Shown here one piece after another: positions 62,006 through 64,000 of a stretch of 64,000 nucleotides of DNA. The stretch comes from Tomocerus qinae. Taxonomy: Eukaryota > Arthropoda > Collembola > Entomobryomorpha > Tomoceridae. Where the stretch lies: positions 36,028,909-36,092,908 of the forward strand of contig CM034547.1 in the NCBI GenBank assembly GCA_020055645.1. The letters run 5' to 3'. Every line of letters begins with the position of its first letter. Position 1 is the first letter of the stretch. The position numbers and the translations under genes were made by a program. Under the pieces are notes generated by a model, which worked only from the letters and a program-made list of their open reading frames with translations, did not search any database and was not told the origin of the DNA.

Positions 62006-64000
62006 TTTATTTTCAGTTTTTAGTGCACCAAAACAAAGGACTATTATTTACTCGGACTTTCCAATTTGTTCTTTATACAGTGCAAATGTAACAACTAAAT
62101 TCGATTTTTTCAATTGTTTGTTTTCATTCAATTTGACATTGAGAGAGGTGATAAAGGTTCGTTTATTCAATGGTGACCTAATTTTAATTGTGAGACGATT
62201 ATGAAGGATTAGTTTAATTTATTGTCATTGAATGAACTTCACAGTTTATTTATTCTATCCATTGGAAATAGGAACTGACTTGATATGTTAAAAATCATTT
62301 GTCCTTACAATATATTTTTCATTGAATTGCAAGCTGCAGTGGGATCCTGATTTGCACTTGCTATTAAAAATGCACATCTGTTGCGATTCGATTCAGCTCT
62401 GGGTGGAGTGTCTTTGATTTTGTCTCACTTTGAAATGTGCACAAACGTCTTTTGCATTTGTTGCTAATAATTATTGGCACAGTGTCCTCATTTTCACTTT
62501 CAGATTATTGCTCTCTAGCCTGGTATCCACCTTTCAGCCGATAGTTATGTCGTCTCCTATCGTTTATCTTAGATAACTCACCTACCTACACCATAGCAAA
62601 CACAATAATAGCCGTGTAAAGAAAAATACAAGCCCTAATGTGCAAATAATTCAAGGTAACGACGTTTAACGCTTGAGACTTGCACTGTCAAGAACTTTGT
62701 CGTTATCTCTAGAACATTTTGTCTTCTGTTAGTTATCAGCAATTACACCGTAGTTTCTTAATGTATACATTTGTCTATTTCACTTCTTATCGTTGCATTT
62801 GTAAGATATTCAATGAAATCTTTTAGAGTTTGCAAATATTCTGCAGGAGGTACTTTAGTGAAGGTAATCTTTGCAAATTATGGGAAGAGATCATTCAGAT
62901 CTGCAAGAGCACAGCGCAAAGTTGTAGTTTAATAGATAACTTCCAGTTTTTATAGAGTTGATTGATGAGAGGTTGTTTCTCCTTGCACAGGCAGCTTTTA
63001 TTATTATGGAATGAAAACATTTGTAATACACTATGGACTATTTAGATTAATTTTTATTTGCATTTGGAACAGTGAATGAACCCTAGTCATGAATTATTTC
63101 TTAACTCCACAGATGATAATTGTATATCTGTGTTCTCTATAAAGATAGAAATATTTGTACAATGCTTTGCATTGAATTTACTATTGGTTTGATTTAACGC
63201 AATTTTGTTGATCAGTTGACAAATTTAATATTTATGTGCACCAGTGGAATAATTTCCTGTATACAAATACACCCACAAGAATAACTATTTACCATGTAAT
63301 TTTGTTATCTTTTGTGGTTTATTTTCACTTTAGTCCAGATTCTCACAACCTACATACACTATAGATATCGCAAATGTTGATTTGATTGCCACACTTGTCA
63401 GTACTAATATTGGATAGGCGAGACGGGAAACGATTGAAAGTGTCGAACTCTCTGTAAACTTTTGTGACACTAATAGGTCTGTACGTTCGATTCGTATGGT
63501 AACTAGCACTTGCTGTAGGGAGGTGAATCCATAATAAAATAAAGTCAATCTACATAGCACATGGCTATGGGTTTTGGATGAGATTCGATTGCTTCGTCTG
63601 ACTGTTCTCAACAGAGAACCCAAACTACTGGTTTGGTTTGATTGCAAATCGTGCAATTGAAGTTTTGCGGTGCTCTCGCCTGAAACTTCTGAATAGAATA
63701 TCTGAATCACAAGAGAACGAACCTACGCTTTCGACTAATGGTTGCAGACAATGAAATAAAACAGAAGATTTTGTATCGAATATCACGATTTGCAAAAAGT
63801 CATGCAACTTAGATATTGCTAAAACTCTAGTAGTGTTATCTTCACAAAGGGCACTTTGTAATTACGTATTATGACAACAAAATATTCGTGTTGGAATTTC
63901 TGTTGCTACATAGACACTTAGCTCAGGTCATATTTCAAGATTAACAGAGATAGTAAAATGTCTGTACACGCAGATCTTTACTAATAATTACTATATTCTT
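62006..64000. other. 5' flank of the ZIP gene
   Basis: Upstream region with the 5' UTR and probably the promoter, or further 5' UTR exons. No TATA box or other control site can be named with confidence. The 126-residue frame at 63330-63710 (minus strand) has no recognisable motif and is likely chance. Confidence 0.5.

Noticed and set aside
63470-63510. GTTCGATTC, resembling a tRNA B box
   Set aside because: No matching A box, anticodon stem or acceptor stem could be formed around it. No other tRNA candidate was found in the window.
63330-63710. Open frame of 126 residues on the minus strand upstream of ZIP
   Set aside because: No domain, signal or splice pattern is recognisable, and its length is within what chance gives in 64 kb.

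Overview
The window looks like arthropod, most likely insect, nuclear DNA. It is AT-rich with sparse coding. It carries the 3' exons of a neuronal immunoglobulin gene of the insect Dpr family, a spliced zinc-transporter gene, large introns and recently active transposable elements. I cannot name the species from the sequence alone. No bacterial-type operons, rRNA, tRNA or CRISPR arrays were seen.

Layout. (1) 1-13720 is gene-poor DNA, probably inside or upstream of the Dpr gene's large 5' intron. (2) 13721-28042 holds two head-to-tail copies of one Ty3/gypsy-type LTR retrotransposon on the minus strand. They share a central LTR. One outer LTR is full length; the other is only a 12-bp scrap. 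The pair is bracketed by an identical 267-bp direct repeat of host DNA. The complete LTRs differ by about one base in 494, so the insertion is very young, yet both copies look broken in pol. (3) 30721-43251, plus strand, holds four exons of a dpr gene covering most of Ig1, all of Ig2 and a hydrophobic C-terminus. Splice phases agree at every junction. The N-terminal exons were not found. (4) 43252-51302 is an intergenic stretch between two convergent genes. (5) 51303-62005, minus strand, is a ZIP (SLC39, ZIP1/2/3-like) zinc-transporter gene with three coding exons encoding 514 residues. It has a His-rich cytoplasmic loop, an apparent GC-AG intron and a separate exon for a second His-rich C-terminal tail. 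(6) Inside the 8.2-kb ZIP intron, on the same strand, lies a three-exon gene resembling the arthropod DUF7869 family.

The most interesting result concerns that nested gene. It is flanked on both sides by a roughly 30-bp terminal inverted repeat (21 bp of it perfect) at 56132-56161 and 58723-58752. This makes it the payload of a 2.6-kb TIR DNA transposon and suggests that DUF7869 proteins are, or derive from, DDE-type transposases. The copy here appears inactivated by a frameshift in an A-run.

Functionally, the two host genes are independent: Dpr proteins act as cell-surface recognition labels on neurons, and the ZIP protein imports zinc. The mobile elements sit in introns and appear tolerated.
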